A stretch of 13,950 bases of DNA from Armatimonadota bacterium (GCA_012961305.1 DTZQ01000298.1:1-13950), one strand, 5' to 3'. Counted from the first letter of the stretch, positions 1 through 7,877 are shown. Notes: generated by a model from the letters alone, not told the origin. Translations and numbers: made by a program.

Positions 1-42
1 GCAGGGGTGGGAGCGATGATTTACGCAGTGCGGGTGAGTTAG
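1..42 (+). CDS. Possible 3' end of an upstream gene (partial)
   Basis: The frame beginning at base 1 is open for 13 codons (reading AGVGAMIYAVRVS) and closes with TAG at 40-42, three bases before the ATG of the next gene. That spacing would suit translational coupling and would explain why the next gene has no clear Shine-Dalgarno sequence. Thirteen residues are too few to identify a family, and an open frame this short can arise by chance. Confidence 0.3.
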   Translation, partial: AGVGAMIYAVRVS

Positions 43-45
43 GCC

Positions 46-2280
46 ATGCGGACGGAAGATTTGGAACTGGCTCTGAGCAAGTTGCAAGCCAGCGCCACGC
101 CGGAGGGTCGGGCCGGGGAGCGGGAGGAACTGCGACGAGTCCTGGCCCAGGTGCTGCCGGAGGAGGCTACTGCCCTCCGCCCGCTGCTGCTGGCCTTAGG
201 TTCGCAACAACCCCAGGACTGGCTGCAAGTCGCTCGCCACCGTTTGGAGGAAGCCTACCTGCACCACGACCCCACCGCCCTGCAGGAAGGTCTGGCTTGT
301 TTAGACCAAGCCCGCAGACTGGCCCAGCGTCGGGCCCCGACCTTAGGGCCCCCGTTGGAGGAGGAGGAACGCTGGCAAATCGCCCGCAACTTGACCTGGG
401 TCGAACAGTCCGAGGCAGTCTCATCAGAATTGGTGGCCGAACTGCAACGCCGGCTGGCATGGTTGGCTTCCCCCCCCTTGGAATCGCCATCGGGCAGAGA
501 ATTCCGTGCCCCGCGGTTCCCGGAAAACCTGCTGGCCCGGGCGATGCGGGAACATTTGAAGCAGGTAGCCGGGCCCATTCGGGAGTTTCTGGCTGCCCAA
601 GCGGGCGAAGTGCAGGGCCAGGACTGGCCCGAGCAGGACTGGGACAATTACCGCTACGAACTCCATGTGGAGCGGGAGTGGCGGGTGGTGGTGCCCCTGG
701 AATGTCTGCGTTACGCGGTGGAGGGCACAGTGCCCCTGATGGCCGCTCGCCGCATCCTGGGCCTGCCGGAGGAAATCCCTGAGCCGGAGGAGCATGTCCT
801 CTGGTCCTCCGCCAAACCGCCGCCCGGCCCCTGCTACAACTACCACTGGAAGTTCAACAAACGCTTTCTGACCCTGTGTGCGGAGATTGGTGGGCATTTC
901 TGGGAACAGGGAGGACGGGAAATCGTGCAGGAGGTGCTGTACCGGGTGCCGTATCTCCTCTTTGGCGACCGGACAGCCGTGCTATTGCGCTGCGCGGTGT
1001 TGGGCCTGGTGGATTTGGAGGTGCCCAAGTTGGCCCAGGACCTGCTGCAGGCGGCGGCGTTGGATGAGTTGGGCGCCCGTGGGGCTCTGGTGCTTTCCTT
1101 CGTGGACAACGTGGAGGATTTGCCCGCCCGCCGGGGAAAGGAACTGCTACGGGCAGCCACGGAAGTGGCTCGGCACACTACGGCCTTGACCGCCAGCAAC
1201 CCCCTGGCGGTGTGTACGGAAATTCTGGCCGAAGCCGATGGGGCCGCCAGCGTGCCCTATTTGGTGGAGGTACTGGAGCGGGCGGCCTACATTCGACGGT
1301 TCGGTTGGCCCGGTTGGGAACGAGCCCTGGCCACGGCTGCCCGCAGTTTGGAGCGCATTGTCGTACAGCACGGGCCGGAAGTGCTGGAGGAAACCCTGCG
1401 GCGGCTGAGTTGCGTGGAGAACCGCTGGCCGGAAGTGCGTCCCTGTCTGTTGGTAGCCGGGGCACGGGGTTTGCGCGCCCGGGGGGACGCCGCCGCCGAA
1501 CCGACCGCCAAGGCGGCTTTGCAAGCAGTACAGGCCCTTCCCAACCTCAGTTGGGCAGCAGAAAGGTATCGGCTGGAAGCCCTGGCCGTTCTGGCTCAAG
1601 CAGGCCGACGCGAGGGCCCGGAAGGGCTGCAGCAAACGCTACACCGGGCCCTGACCACGGGCCATAGCGACCGCCTCTTGACCGAATGTGCCTTCATTTT
1701 GGCCGAACTGAGTGTACGGGACGAACCTTCCTGGTTGGACGAGGCGTTGACTGCCGCCCAGGCCATTGGAGGGGCTACGGCCCGGTGGATGGCTTTAGAG
1801 GCTTGTGTAGAGGCTGCCCTGCGGCAAGGGAACTTACATCCGGCAGAGTTGATAGCCGCCCTGCGGCAGGCAGGCCAGCGGGTATGGTGGCGAAAATACC
1901 CCCTGCGCCCGCTGATGGCCTGGATAGAGCGGTTGACCCTCAGCGATGACTTGCCCGACCCTATGCTGGTGGCCGAGGTCCTGCGCCTGACGCGAGAGGT
2001 GTACCGGGGTGACCTGTACGGCTCGGCCTGCGCGCGAGCCCTCATGCGCCTGCCCCGGCAGGCCACGGAGGTACGCACCATTGCTGCCTTCTGCGATTTG
2101 GCCCTGGAGTTTCGGGGTTCCTGGTGGAGTTTGGCCTTTCTTACCTTGGCCGGGGACAGCCTGGGCTACGTTACCCAGTGCCTGCTGCGCACAGCGCTGA
2201 AACAGCAGCGGGCAGAAGTCGAGTCCGAAGGAGCGGTCCCCCTTGAGGAAGAGGGGATGGTTCCGGTGCGAATCAGGTAA
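46..2280 (+). CDS. Large alpha-helical-repeat protein of unknown function, first gene of the tubulin/VWA cluster
   Basis: I do not recognise a named family. The 744-residue product has no signal peptide and no membrane segment, so it is probably cytoplasmic. It is rich in Ala, Leu, Glu and Arg. From about residue 300 to 720 it reads as consecutive amphipathic helix pairs of 30-40 residues, as in TPR- or HEAT-like solenoids. A less regular, aromatic-rich stretch (about 150-290, including YNYHWKFNKRF) precedes this and may be a separate domain. The C-terminal 20 residues are acidic. ATG at 46 is taken because it follows a possible upstream stop by three bases; there is no strong Shine-Dalgarno sequence. 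The gene is collinear with the VWA and tubulin-like genes downstream. A solenoid in this position would suit a scaffold or adaptor for that system, but this is inference from neighbourhood only. The coding call itself is secure from length and codon pattern. Confidence 0.85.
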   Translation: MRTEDLELALSKLQASATPEGRAGEREELRRVLAQVLPEEATALRPLLLALGSQQPQDWLQVARHRLEEAYLHHDPTALQEGLACLDQARRLAQRRAPTLGPPLEEEERWQIARNLTWVEQSEAVSSELVAELQRRLAWLASPPLESPSGREFRAPRFPENLLARAMREHLKQVAGPIREFLAAQAGEVQGQDWPEQDWDNYRYELHVEREWRVVVPLECLRYAVEGTVPLMAARRILGLPEEIPEPEEHVLWSSAKPPPGPCYNYHWKFNKRFLTLCAEIGGHFWEQGGREIVQEVLYRVPYLLFGDRTAVLLRCAVLGLVDLEVPKLAQDLLQAAALDELGARGALVLSFVDNVEDLPARRGKELLRAATEVARHTTALTASNPLAVCTEILAEADGAASVPYLVEVLERAAYIRRFGWPGWERALATAARSLERIVVQHGPEVLEETLRRLSCVENRWPEVRPCLLVAGARGLRARGDAAAEPTAKAALQAVQALPNLSWAAERYRLEALAVLAQAGRREGPEGLQQTLHRALTTGHSDRLLTECAFILAELSVRDEPSWLDEALTAAQAIGGATARWMALEACVEAALRQGNLHPAELIAALRQAGQRVWWRKYPLRPLMAWIERLTLSDDLPDPMLVAEVLRLTREVYRGDLYGSACARALMRLPRQATEVRTIAAFCDLALEFRGSWWSLAFLTLAGDSLGYVTQCLLRTALKQQRAEVESEGAVPLEEEGMVPVRIR

Positions 2281-2297
2281 TACAGGTTCGACGAGGT

Positions 2298-2454
2298 TAC
2301 GGGCCCCGTATTCAAATTTGGGCGACGGCTACCAAGTCGGTCGGAAACCGACTGAGTCCCACGACGGGGAGTGAGTAAAAGTAGTCCGGAGTTTCAACTC
2401 TGGGCGAAGGCTTCAAGCGGTGATGTTTGAAGTACCGGTCTACTGAAGGGGAGG
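2298..2454 (+). promoter_or_regulatory. Structured leader (candidate cis-regulatory RNA) upstream of the VWA gene
   Basis: This 180-base gap shows no coding potential but several stems. They are TACGG/CCGTA (2298-2310), AGTCGGT/ACCGACT (2335-2341 with 2347-2353), CCGGAGT/ACTCTGG with a TTCA loop (2386-2392 with 2397-2403, one G-U), and CTTCAA/TTGAAG (2411-2416 with 2427-2432). AGTAG at 2380-2384 pairs with CTACT at 2440-2444 and would close the last two hairpins into a three-way junction. That closing helix ends just before the purine-rich ribosome binding site (about 2446-2454). CCGG at 2386-2389 can alternatively extend the closing helix by pairing with CCGG at 2435-2438, which is a possible switch. 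I could not match it to a riboswitch class I know. The stems are seen in the sequence; regulation is inference. Confidence 0.45.
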
Positions 2455-2460
2455 GAAACG

Positions 2461-4869
2461 GTGAGAGCCGGACAACGAGGATGGGGTTTCCTGCTGCTTC
2501 TCAGCCTGCTGCTGAGCGAATGGAATGCGGCAGCGGCGGGCGTACGCAAGCGCATCGGCATTGACGTGATTTTAGTCCTGGACGGGTCGAAAAGCATGCG
2601 CACCAACGACCCCCAGGACCTGCGCAAGGTGGGGGCGCGGGAGTTCATTGACCTGGCCCGCGAGGGGGACCGTATCGGGATTGCCGAGTTCGGAGGACAG
2701 TATCGGGAATTGGCCCCTTTGACCGTGATTACGGCCATCAGCCGGGAGGAGTTGAAGCGGGCGGTGGACCAGGTCACCTCCGACCGGGATGAGACGGACA
2801 TCGGCCTGGCACTGGCCGAAGCCTACCGCCAGTTGGAGGCCCAACGCGACCCCAACCACAATCAGTACCTCCTCTTGCTCACCGACGGCTGGATTGACCT
2901 GAACGCGGGGGTAGCGGCAGAAAAGGCCAGCGAGCGGCGCCTGCGGGAGGAGACCCTGCCGGCTTTCAAGCAACAGGGATGGGTGGTGTACACCATTGGC
3001 TTGTCCAAGGAGGTGGATGTGCAACTGATGGAGGACATCGTGGAGGCCACCAAGAAGCGGGTGGGGAAGAAGGTCAAGGGCCTGCATGAGACCACCCCGA
3101 CCGCCCGCGAAGTGCCGCCCGTGTACGCCAAAATCATGGCCCAAATGGCCGACTGGGTGACCATTGACGACGAGCGCACCCCCAACGTATTCAAACTCGA
3201 CCCAGCGGTGGATGAAAAGGCCATCCTCACCGTGGACAAGGCCCGCGGAACCCAACCCACCCTGACCCTGCCCGACGGCACCACCATCGGTCCGAAACAG
3301 GCCGGACAGGTGCCCGGCCTCCGCTGGCACACCACGCCCGACTACGACATTTTGACCCTGAACCACCCCCCAGCGGGCCGGTATCGCTTCAATTTGCCAG
3401 GCGAAGGACGTACCAGCGGTTTTGCCGAAAGCAAGGTGTGGCTGCGGCTGTACGACCTGAAACGGACGGTAGAGCCACAGGAAGCGGTGCCCCTGCAGGC
3501 CGCTTTGCTGGAGGGAGAGCGGACCTTGACGGGGAGCGACCCTCGCCTGCGCGGGATGCAGATGCGGGCCCAAGTCACCCTGCCCGACGGTACGGGGCAA
3601 GGCCTGACTTTGGTGGACAACGGCCAGTACGGAGACGAAGAGGCCGGGGACGGGGTGTTTACCGGCTATTTCACCGGCACCACTGGGCCGGGCACCTACA
3701 CAGTGGTGGCCCGCGCGCACGGGAAAAGTTTCAACCGAACCAGTGACCCGCAAACCTTTCGCGTGGGCGGGAAGCCATCAGTGTGGGTGAAAACGGACAA
3801 GGACACCTACCGACGGGGCGAATCCATCAAACTGACGGCTGGGCTGACCGAAGAGGCTGATTGGTCCTCTCCGCGCTTTCGGGTGACGGTCTTCACCCCG
3901 CGGGCGGAGCGGAAACGTTTGGACCTGTTCGACGATGGAACGCACGGTGACGTTCCGGCCCAGGATGGGACCTATACTAACTTCTTCGAGGACACCGAGG
4001 AGGGTGGGGCCTACACTTTCATCGTCCGGGCCTCTGGGCGCACGCCCCAGGGCCAATGGGTCGAAGTCACGCGGGCACACGTGGTAAAGGTCGGCCTGCC
4101 AGGGATTGTCATCAAGCCGCGCCAGGTGACTTTCAAGGACCTTACGGCCAAGACGGAAGTGCGTCAGACCTTCAAAGCCCAATCGGCCCTGGATTACGAG
4201 GAGGCGCTATTGGTGGAACTGACCGACCTGGAGGGAATGCCGCCCGAGGCCCTGAAGATGGAAATCCAGCAGGAGGGGAAAGTGGTAAAGGAAATCTCCC
4301 TGCCCGAGGCCAGCGACGTGCGCTTCACCGTAGTTCTGCGGACCGAGCGCCGGACGACGGAGACGGGCAAGCCGACCACCGTGGCGGCCAACCTGCGCTT
4401 TCAGGCGAAGAATACTTTTGTGTTCATTGAGCCAGAGGCCTTGCCCTTTACGGTGACCCTAGTGCCTTTGCCGCCCTGGTGGAAGTTCTGGCTGAAACTG
4501 CTGGGAGTGCTGCTGGCCCTGGCCCTACTGGGCTGGCTCATTTACCTTTTCACCCGGCCCTCCCTGCAAGGGCGGCTGCACATCACCGCTCCCGACGGTC
4601 AGGAGCGCGAGGTGCGGCTGCGCAATCGGGGCTTTTGGGGCCTGCGCCGCTCGCTCACCCTGGGCAGCAGTAAACGATGTGACCTCACCCTCAGCGACGA
4701 CCCAGAGGTGCGGCCCGTGCAAGCCCGGCTGTTCCGCACGCGCATTGCCAACCGCACCCGGCTGTGCGTGGCCGATTTGGTCACCCAACGGCGGCATTTC
4801 TTGAAGGACGGAGATGAAATCACTTTCGGCGGCCACCTGCTGCGGTACGAAAACTTTCGGGATAAGTGA
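2461..4869 (+). CDS. Membrane-anchored VWA-domain protein with FHA-like cytoplasmic tail
   Basis: The 802-residue product starts at GTG 2461, six bases after an AAGGGGAGGG ribosome binding site. Residues 1-27 form a signal peptide with a likely cut after AAAAG. A von Willebrand A domain follows (about 33-240). Its metal-ion-dependent adhesion site is complete: D41, S43 and S45 in DGSKSM, T112 in ETDIG, and D142 in LLLTDGW. Beta-rich modules follow, with two related motifs (around D386 DNGQYGDEEAGDGVF and D491 DDGTHGDVPAQDGTY) 105 residues apart, suggesting a duplicated domain with Ca-binding-like loops. Residues 673-697 form one transmembrane helix. The final 105 residues resemble an FHA domain (GSSKRCDLTLSDD, then FLKDGDEITFGGH) but lack the usual Arg and Ser/His of phosphothreonine binding. 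The expected topology is a VWA and beta-module region outside, and an FHA-like tail inside, where it could meet the tubulin-like neighbour. The domain calls are firm; the partnership is inferred. Confidence 0.9.
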   Translation: MRAGQRGWGFLLLLSLLLSEWNAAAAGVRKRIGIDVILVLDGSKSMRTNDPQDLRKVGAREFIDLAREGDRIGIAEFGGQYRELAPLTVITAISREELKRAVDQVTSDRDETDIGLALAEAYRQLEAQRDPNHNQYLLLLTDGWIDLNAGVAAEKASERRLREETLPAFKQQGWVVYTIGLSKEVDVQLMEDIVEATKKRVGKKVKGLHETTPTAREVPPVYAKIMAQMADWVTIDDERTPNVFKLDPAVDEKAILTVDKARGTQPTLTLPDGTTIGPKQAGQVPGLRWHTTPDYDILTLNHPPAGRYRFNLPGEGRTSGFAESKVWLRLYDLKRTVEPQEAVPLQAALLEGERTLTGSDPRLRGMQMRAQVTLPDGTGQGLTLVDNGQYGDEEAGDGVFTGYFTGTTGPGTYTVVARAHGKSFNRTSDPQTFRVGGKPSVWVKTDKDTYRRGESIKLTAGLTEEADWSSPRFRVTVFTPRAERKRLDLFDDGTHGDVPAQDGTYTNFFEDTEEGGAYTFIVRASGRTPQGQWVEVTRAHVVKVGLPGIVIKPRQVTFKDLTAKTEVRQTFKAQSALDYEEALLVELTDLEGMPPEALKMEIQQEGKVVKEISLPEASDVRFTVVLRTERRTTETGKPTTVAANLRFQAKNTFVFIEPEALPFTVTLVPLPPWWKFWLKLLGVLLALALLGWLIYLFTRPSLQGRLHITAPDGQEREVRLRNRGFWGLRRSLTLGSSKRCDLTLSDDPEVRPVQARLFRTRIANRTRLCVADLVTQRRHFLKDGDEITFGGHLLRYENFRDK

Positions 4870-4910
4870 ACCTAAGAGGAATTGCTTCGGTAGGACTTAC
4901 GCCGTTGGGA

Positions 4911-5060
4911 TGAGTCATGAAGCCATCAGGGATGATAGGCCATGAGAAATTCCCCGGTCTTTCGGGGCAAGGGTTAGTGGGTAACCCCGATAGCCTGTCC
5001 TATGGTGGTAGCCGTTATACCGCCACGACAGGAAGTTGCGCAGTTCAACTGCGTAACTCC
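4911..5060 (+). ncRNA. Highly structured RNA candidate between the VWA and tubulin-like genes
   Basis: The 236-base gap 4870-5105 has no gene but five consecutive helices on the + strand. The first is CATG..GCC with GGCCATG (4916-4924 with 4938-4944). The second is CCCCG/CGGGG (4952-4956 with 4963-4967). The third is GGGTTA/TAACCC (4971-4976 with 4982-4987). The fourth is a compound hairpin, CCTGTC/GACAGG (4994-4999 with 5027-5032), enclosing an 8-bp stem TGGTGGTA/TACCGCCA (5003-5010 with 5018-5025, one G-U). The last is a 10-bp stem, GTTGCGCAGT with ACTGCGTAAC (5035-5044 with 5048-5057, one G-U), extendable outward. There is no U-tract after the last stem, so it is not a plain terminator. 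It may be a long 5' leader of the tubulin-like gene or a stand-alone RNA. Size and multi-stem layout also recall the omega/HEARO RNAs of IscB/TnpB elements, but no such protein gene is present and no diagnostic sequence was recognised. Assignment is open. Confidence 0.5.
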
Positions 5061-5105
5061 TAATGGGGTTTGATTGGACCATTGGTAAAAAACGGAGTAA
5101 CACCC

Positions 5106-7877
5106 ATGCCGGAGGAAATCCAATTCCGACCCAGTCTCATTATCGGTTTAGGGGGCACGGGGAAAGAGGTGGTGTTGGACCTGAAGGAGCGCTTTGTGCG
5201 CAACTTCGGAGAGGAGTTGAGCCTGGTGCGTTTCTTGGTCTTTGACACCACCCTGGCCACCGAGGACCGGGAGGTGGAGGAGGAAGGTCGCAGCGTTCAA
5301 CTCTCGCCCATCGAGTTTGTGTATTTGGGCAACATTGACGCTAACGACATTGTGGAAAACCTCCGCTCCTTTCCCTCCATTCGGCGGTGGTTTCCCCAGA
5401 ACCTGCGGCCGGGGGTAATTGACCGGGGCGCGGCCATGGTGCGGGCCATCGGTCGGTTGGCCCTCTTCTGGAAGGTACACGAGGTGTCCAACGCCCTGGA
5501 CGCCGCCGTGCGGCACCTGATGCGCCTGGCCAACATCCCCCTGGGAGGTGGGGCCGCGGCGGCCGCCCAGGAGCAGGGGCTTAACATTTTCGTCGTCACC
5601 AGCGTCTGTGGCGGCACCGGAGGGGGAATGTTCCTGGATGTGGCCTACCTGGTCCGGGATACCCTGCGCCAAGTGGGACTGCTCGGGGTCAGCAAAGTGA
5701 CTGGGGCCCTGGTTCTGCCCGGCGCTTTCCCCCGCGTTGCAGACCCGTACAATTTGCAGGCCAATGCCTACGCTGCCCTGAAGGAACTCGACTATTTCAT
5801 GGAAAATGCCGCGTTCCGCTGTCAGTACAGCGAAACGCCGCCCCGCATCGTAGACCTCCGCCGCCGTCCCTTTGACATCTGCTACCTGCTGGACACCATC
5901 AACGAAAACCGGCGGAAGTTAGAAGACGTGCGCGGCGTGGCCCAACTGATTGCTGAAGCCCTGTTCCTGTTCATCACCTCCGACACGGGCAAGAAAATCG
6001 AGGACCTGGAAATCAACGTCCGCGACCGGGTGCTCCAGTTCTCTCCCCCACCCACGAACAAGGTCTGTGCCTACAGCAGTTTCGGCACCAGTGCCCTCGT
6101 GCTGCCCACCGACCGGGTCATCCGAGCCTGTGCTTACACTTTGGGGGCCGACCTCATTGAACAGGGCCTCCTGCGACCAGTCACCGACCTGGAGGAACTG
6201 AAAACTCAGGTCAGGCAGTTCATTGACACCCAGGGGCTGCGCGAGGACCCCTCGGACGACGTGGTGGAGGCCCTTTTGCAAGACGAGCGGGGGCGAACCA
6301 TGCGGGTCAGCCTGGATGCGGTGGATTTGTTCGCCACGCCCGGCGCGGAAGTGCTGGCCGAGGCCAAGTCCTTCGTGGAAAATTACCGCCGCAGTACCCT
6401 CGGTGCTTACGAGCAACGGGTTCGCGACAACGCCCAGCGGTTGGAACAGGAGAAACTCGGGGCCCTGGAGCAGCAGGTGGAGACGCTGGTGAACGACCCG
6501 GAACGCGGCCTGCTCTATGCCCATCGTTTTTTGGAGGAGTTGAACCGGGAACTGGAACATTTCTGGAACCTGGTGCGCGAGGAGCAGGAACAGCAGGAGA
6601 AGCAGCGAGCCGCCGCCGAGCAGCAACTTCCCAGCATGTTGGACGCTTTGGACGCTGCGGTTAATTCCTTCGTCCTGTTCCGCCGGCGCAAAATCCAGGA
6701 CGCGCTGGAGATGTACGTCAGCACGGTGGAGGACCTGTACCGGCGGCAGTTGGACGTTCTCACCCGCAGCCTGGCCGTGAGACTGTATGCCACCTGGACG
6801 CAGCACTTAGGGACCCTGCGGGCCGACCTCGACCGCCTGCGGGTGCGCCTGGAAGCCCTCAAGGACCGCTACCGCACCCGGCGGCGGCAGATGGAGTCCT
6901 TCAAGGAAACAGGCGATTTCGTGCTGGAACGCTTCCTGGTGACGGAGCAGGATGTGGAGGAGTTCTACCGGGAGCGGGTGACGGATTTGCGGGATGAAAC
7001 GGCCCGCTTGCTGAACCATCCCCGCTACGGACGGGTGTACGAATGGCGTACCCTGTCCGAGGAGGAAATTGACGTCCGTCTGCGCCGCTACTGCGAAGAG
7101 AAGTTCGCCGATTTGCAGAACCTGCATGTGGACGGGCCTGAGGGCCTCCTGGCCCAGAAGAACCTCTCCCCCGACGAAATTCTCGACCGTTTGATGACCT
7201 TTGCGGTGCCGTTTTGGAACTACAGCGAGGTGCGAGCGCGGGGCATTAACACGGCCACTATTGAAGTGGTGGGGGTGGAGGACGAAGACAACTCCCTGAT
7301 TGCCGAAGCCGTGCAGCGGCGGCCGGGCGACATCACCACCGCCACGACCAGAGAATCCGACCGCATCACCGTCACTCGGGCCCGGCATGGTTTGCCCCTG
7401 TTCGCCCTGACCATGATGGAGAACTGGAAGTTGTCCTACGACATGTTCCTCCGAGCCCGCCGCCGTCCCGTGCACGTTCTGGAGAACTGGGAAGACCTGC
7501 CAGAGCCGCTCCCGGCCGAGGGGGAGGAACGGGCACGCACCATTTTCGCCTTGGCCTTGGCGCCGGTGTACGGGTTCGTCGAAAAGGTGGGGGAGTACTA
7601 CTGTGTAGTGGGCGAAGACCGCCGCGACCCCGACGCTTTCCTCGAGTTGGCCGAAGACCGCACCACCGCCGAGGACCTCTTCGTGCGCAACGAGGAATTG
7701 GTGGAGGAGGTAGGGCGGCGCATCACCCGACGCAACCGCGAATTGGGCAACGTGGAAATCATGGCCCGCCTGCAGGAATATGTGGCCGACCTGGCCCCTC
7801 CCACCCCGGAATTGGAACGCCAGATTGAGGGCGAAAAGAAGCGGATTGGAAAGTACCTGGAGGGATTGGAGGCCTAA
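5106..7877 (+). CDS. Tubulin/FtsZ-superfamily protein (Tubulin_2 type) with long coiled-coil region
   Basis: This is a 923-residue cytoplasmic protein with no signal peptide or membrane segment. ATG 5106 is preferred over the in-frame TTG at 5070 because GGAG at 5094-5097 is correctly placed and the GTPase fold starts at once. A T1-loop-like GLGGTGKE lies at residues 14-21. The tubulin signature appears as CGGTGGGM at 168-175. LPGAFPRVADPYN leading into the helix NAYAALKELDYF (about 205-231) corresponds by position to the T5 region of FtsZ. These features indicate nucleotide binding and probable polymerisation. I cannot place a convincing NxDxxE/D T7 catalytic loop; the best aligned stretch reads EDLEINVRD at 299-307. 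Residues of roughly 430-520 and 540-605 are charged, heptad-like helices predicted to form coiled coil, followed by about 300 less familiar residues. FtsZ is about 400 residues, so half of this protein is extra. The upstream VWA gene makes a membrane-linked filament system the most economical hypothesis. Confidence 0.88.
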   Translation: MPEEIQFRPSLIIGLGGTGKEVVLDLKERFVRNFGEELSLVRFLVFDTTLATEDREVEEEGRSVQLSPIEFVYLGNIDANDIVENLRSFPSIRRWFPQNLRPGVIDRGAAMVRAIGRLALFWKVHEVSNALDAAVRHLMRLANIPLGGGAAAAAQEQGLNIFVVTSVCGGTGGGMFLDVAYLVRDTLRQVGLLGVSKVTGALVLPGAFPRVADPYNLQANAYAALKELDYFMENAAFRCQYSETPPRIVDLRRRPFDICYLLDTINENRRKLEDVRGVAQLIAEALFLFITSDTGKKIEDLEINVRDRVLQFSPPPTNKVCAYSSFGTSALVLPTDRVIRACAYTLGADLIEQGLLRPVTDLEELKTQVRQFIDTQGLREDPSDDVVEALLQDERGRTMRVSLDAVDLFATPGAEVLAEAKSFVENYRRSTLGAYEQRVRDNAQRLEQEKLGALEQQVETLVNDPERGLLYAHRFLEELNRELEHFWNLVREEQEQQEKQRAAAEQQLPSMLDALDAAVNSFVLFRRRKIQDALEMYVSTVEDLYRRQLDVLTRSLAVRLYATWTQHLGTLRADLDRLRVRLEALKDRYRTRRRQMESFKETGDFVLERFLVTEQDVEEFYRERVTDLRDETARLLNHPRYGRVYEWRTLSEEEIDVRLRRYCEEKFADLQNLHVDGPEGLLAQKNLSPDEILDRLMTFAVPFWNYSEVRARGINTATIEVVGVEDEDNSLIAEAVQRRPGDITTATTRESDRITVTRARHGLPLFALTMMENWKLSYDMFLRARRRPVHVLENWEDLPEPLPAEGEERARTIFALALAPVYGFVEKVGEYYCVVGEDRRDPDAFLELAEDRTTAEDLFVRNEELVEEVGRRITRRNRELGNVEIMARLQEYVADLAPPTPELERQIEGEKKRIGKYLEGLEA

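Noticed and set aside
2284..2300. GGTTCGA in the first gap, reminiscent of a tRNA T-loop
   Set aside because: No flanking T-stem, anticodon arm or acceptor stem could be found.
2572..3753. A 393-codon open frame on the minus strand across the VWA gene
   Set aside because: It is a mirror of the high-GC codon pattern of the real gene. The protein is low in recognisable domains, and the + frame has a signal peptide, MIDAS, transmembrane helix and FHA-like tail.
5070..5105. An upstream TTG start for the tubulin-like protein
   Set aside because: It adds 12 unconserved-looking residues and overlaps the ribosome binding site that serves ATG 5106.
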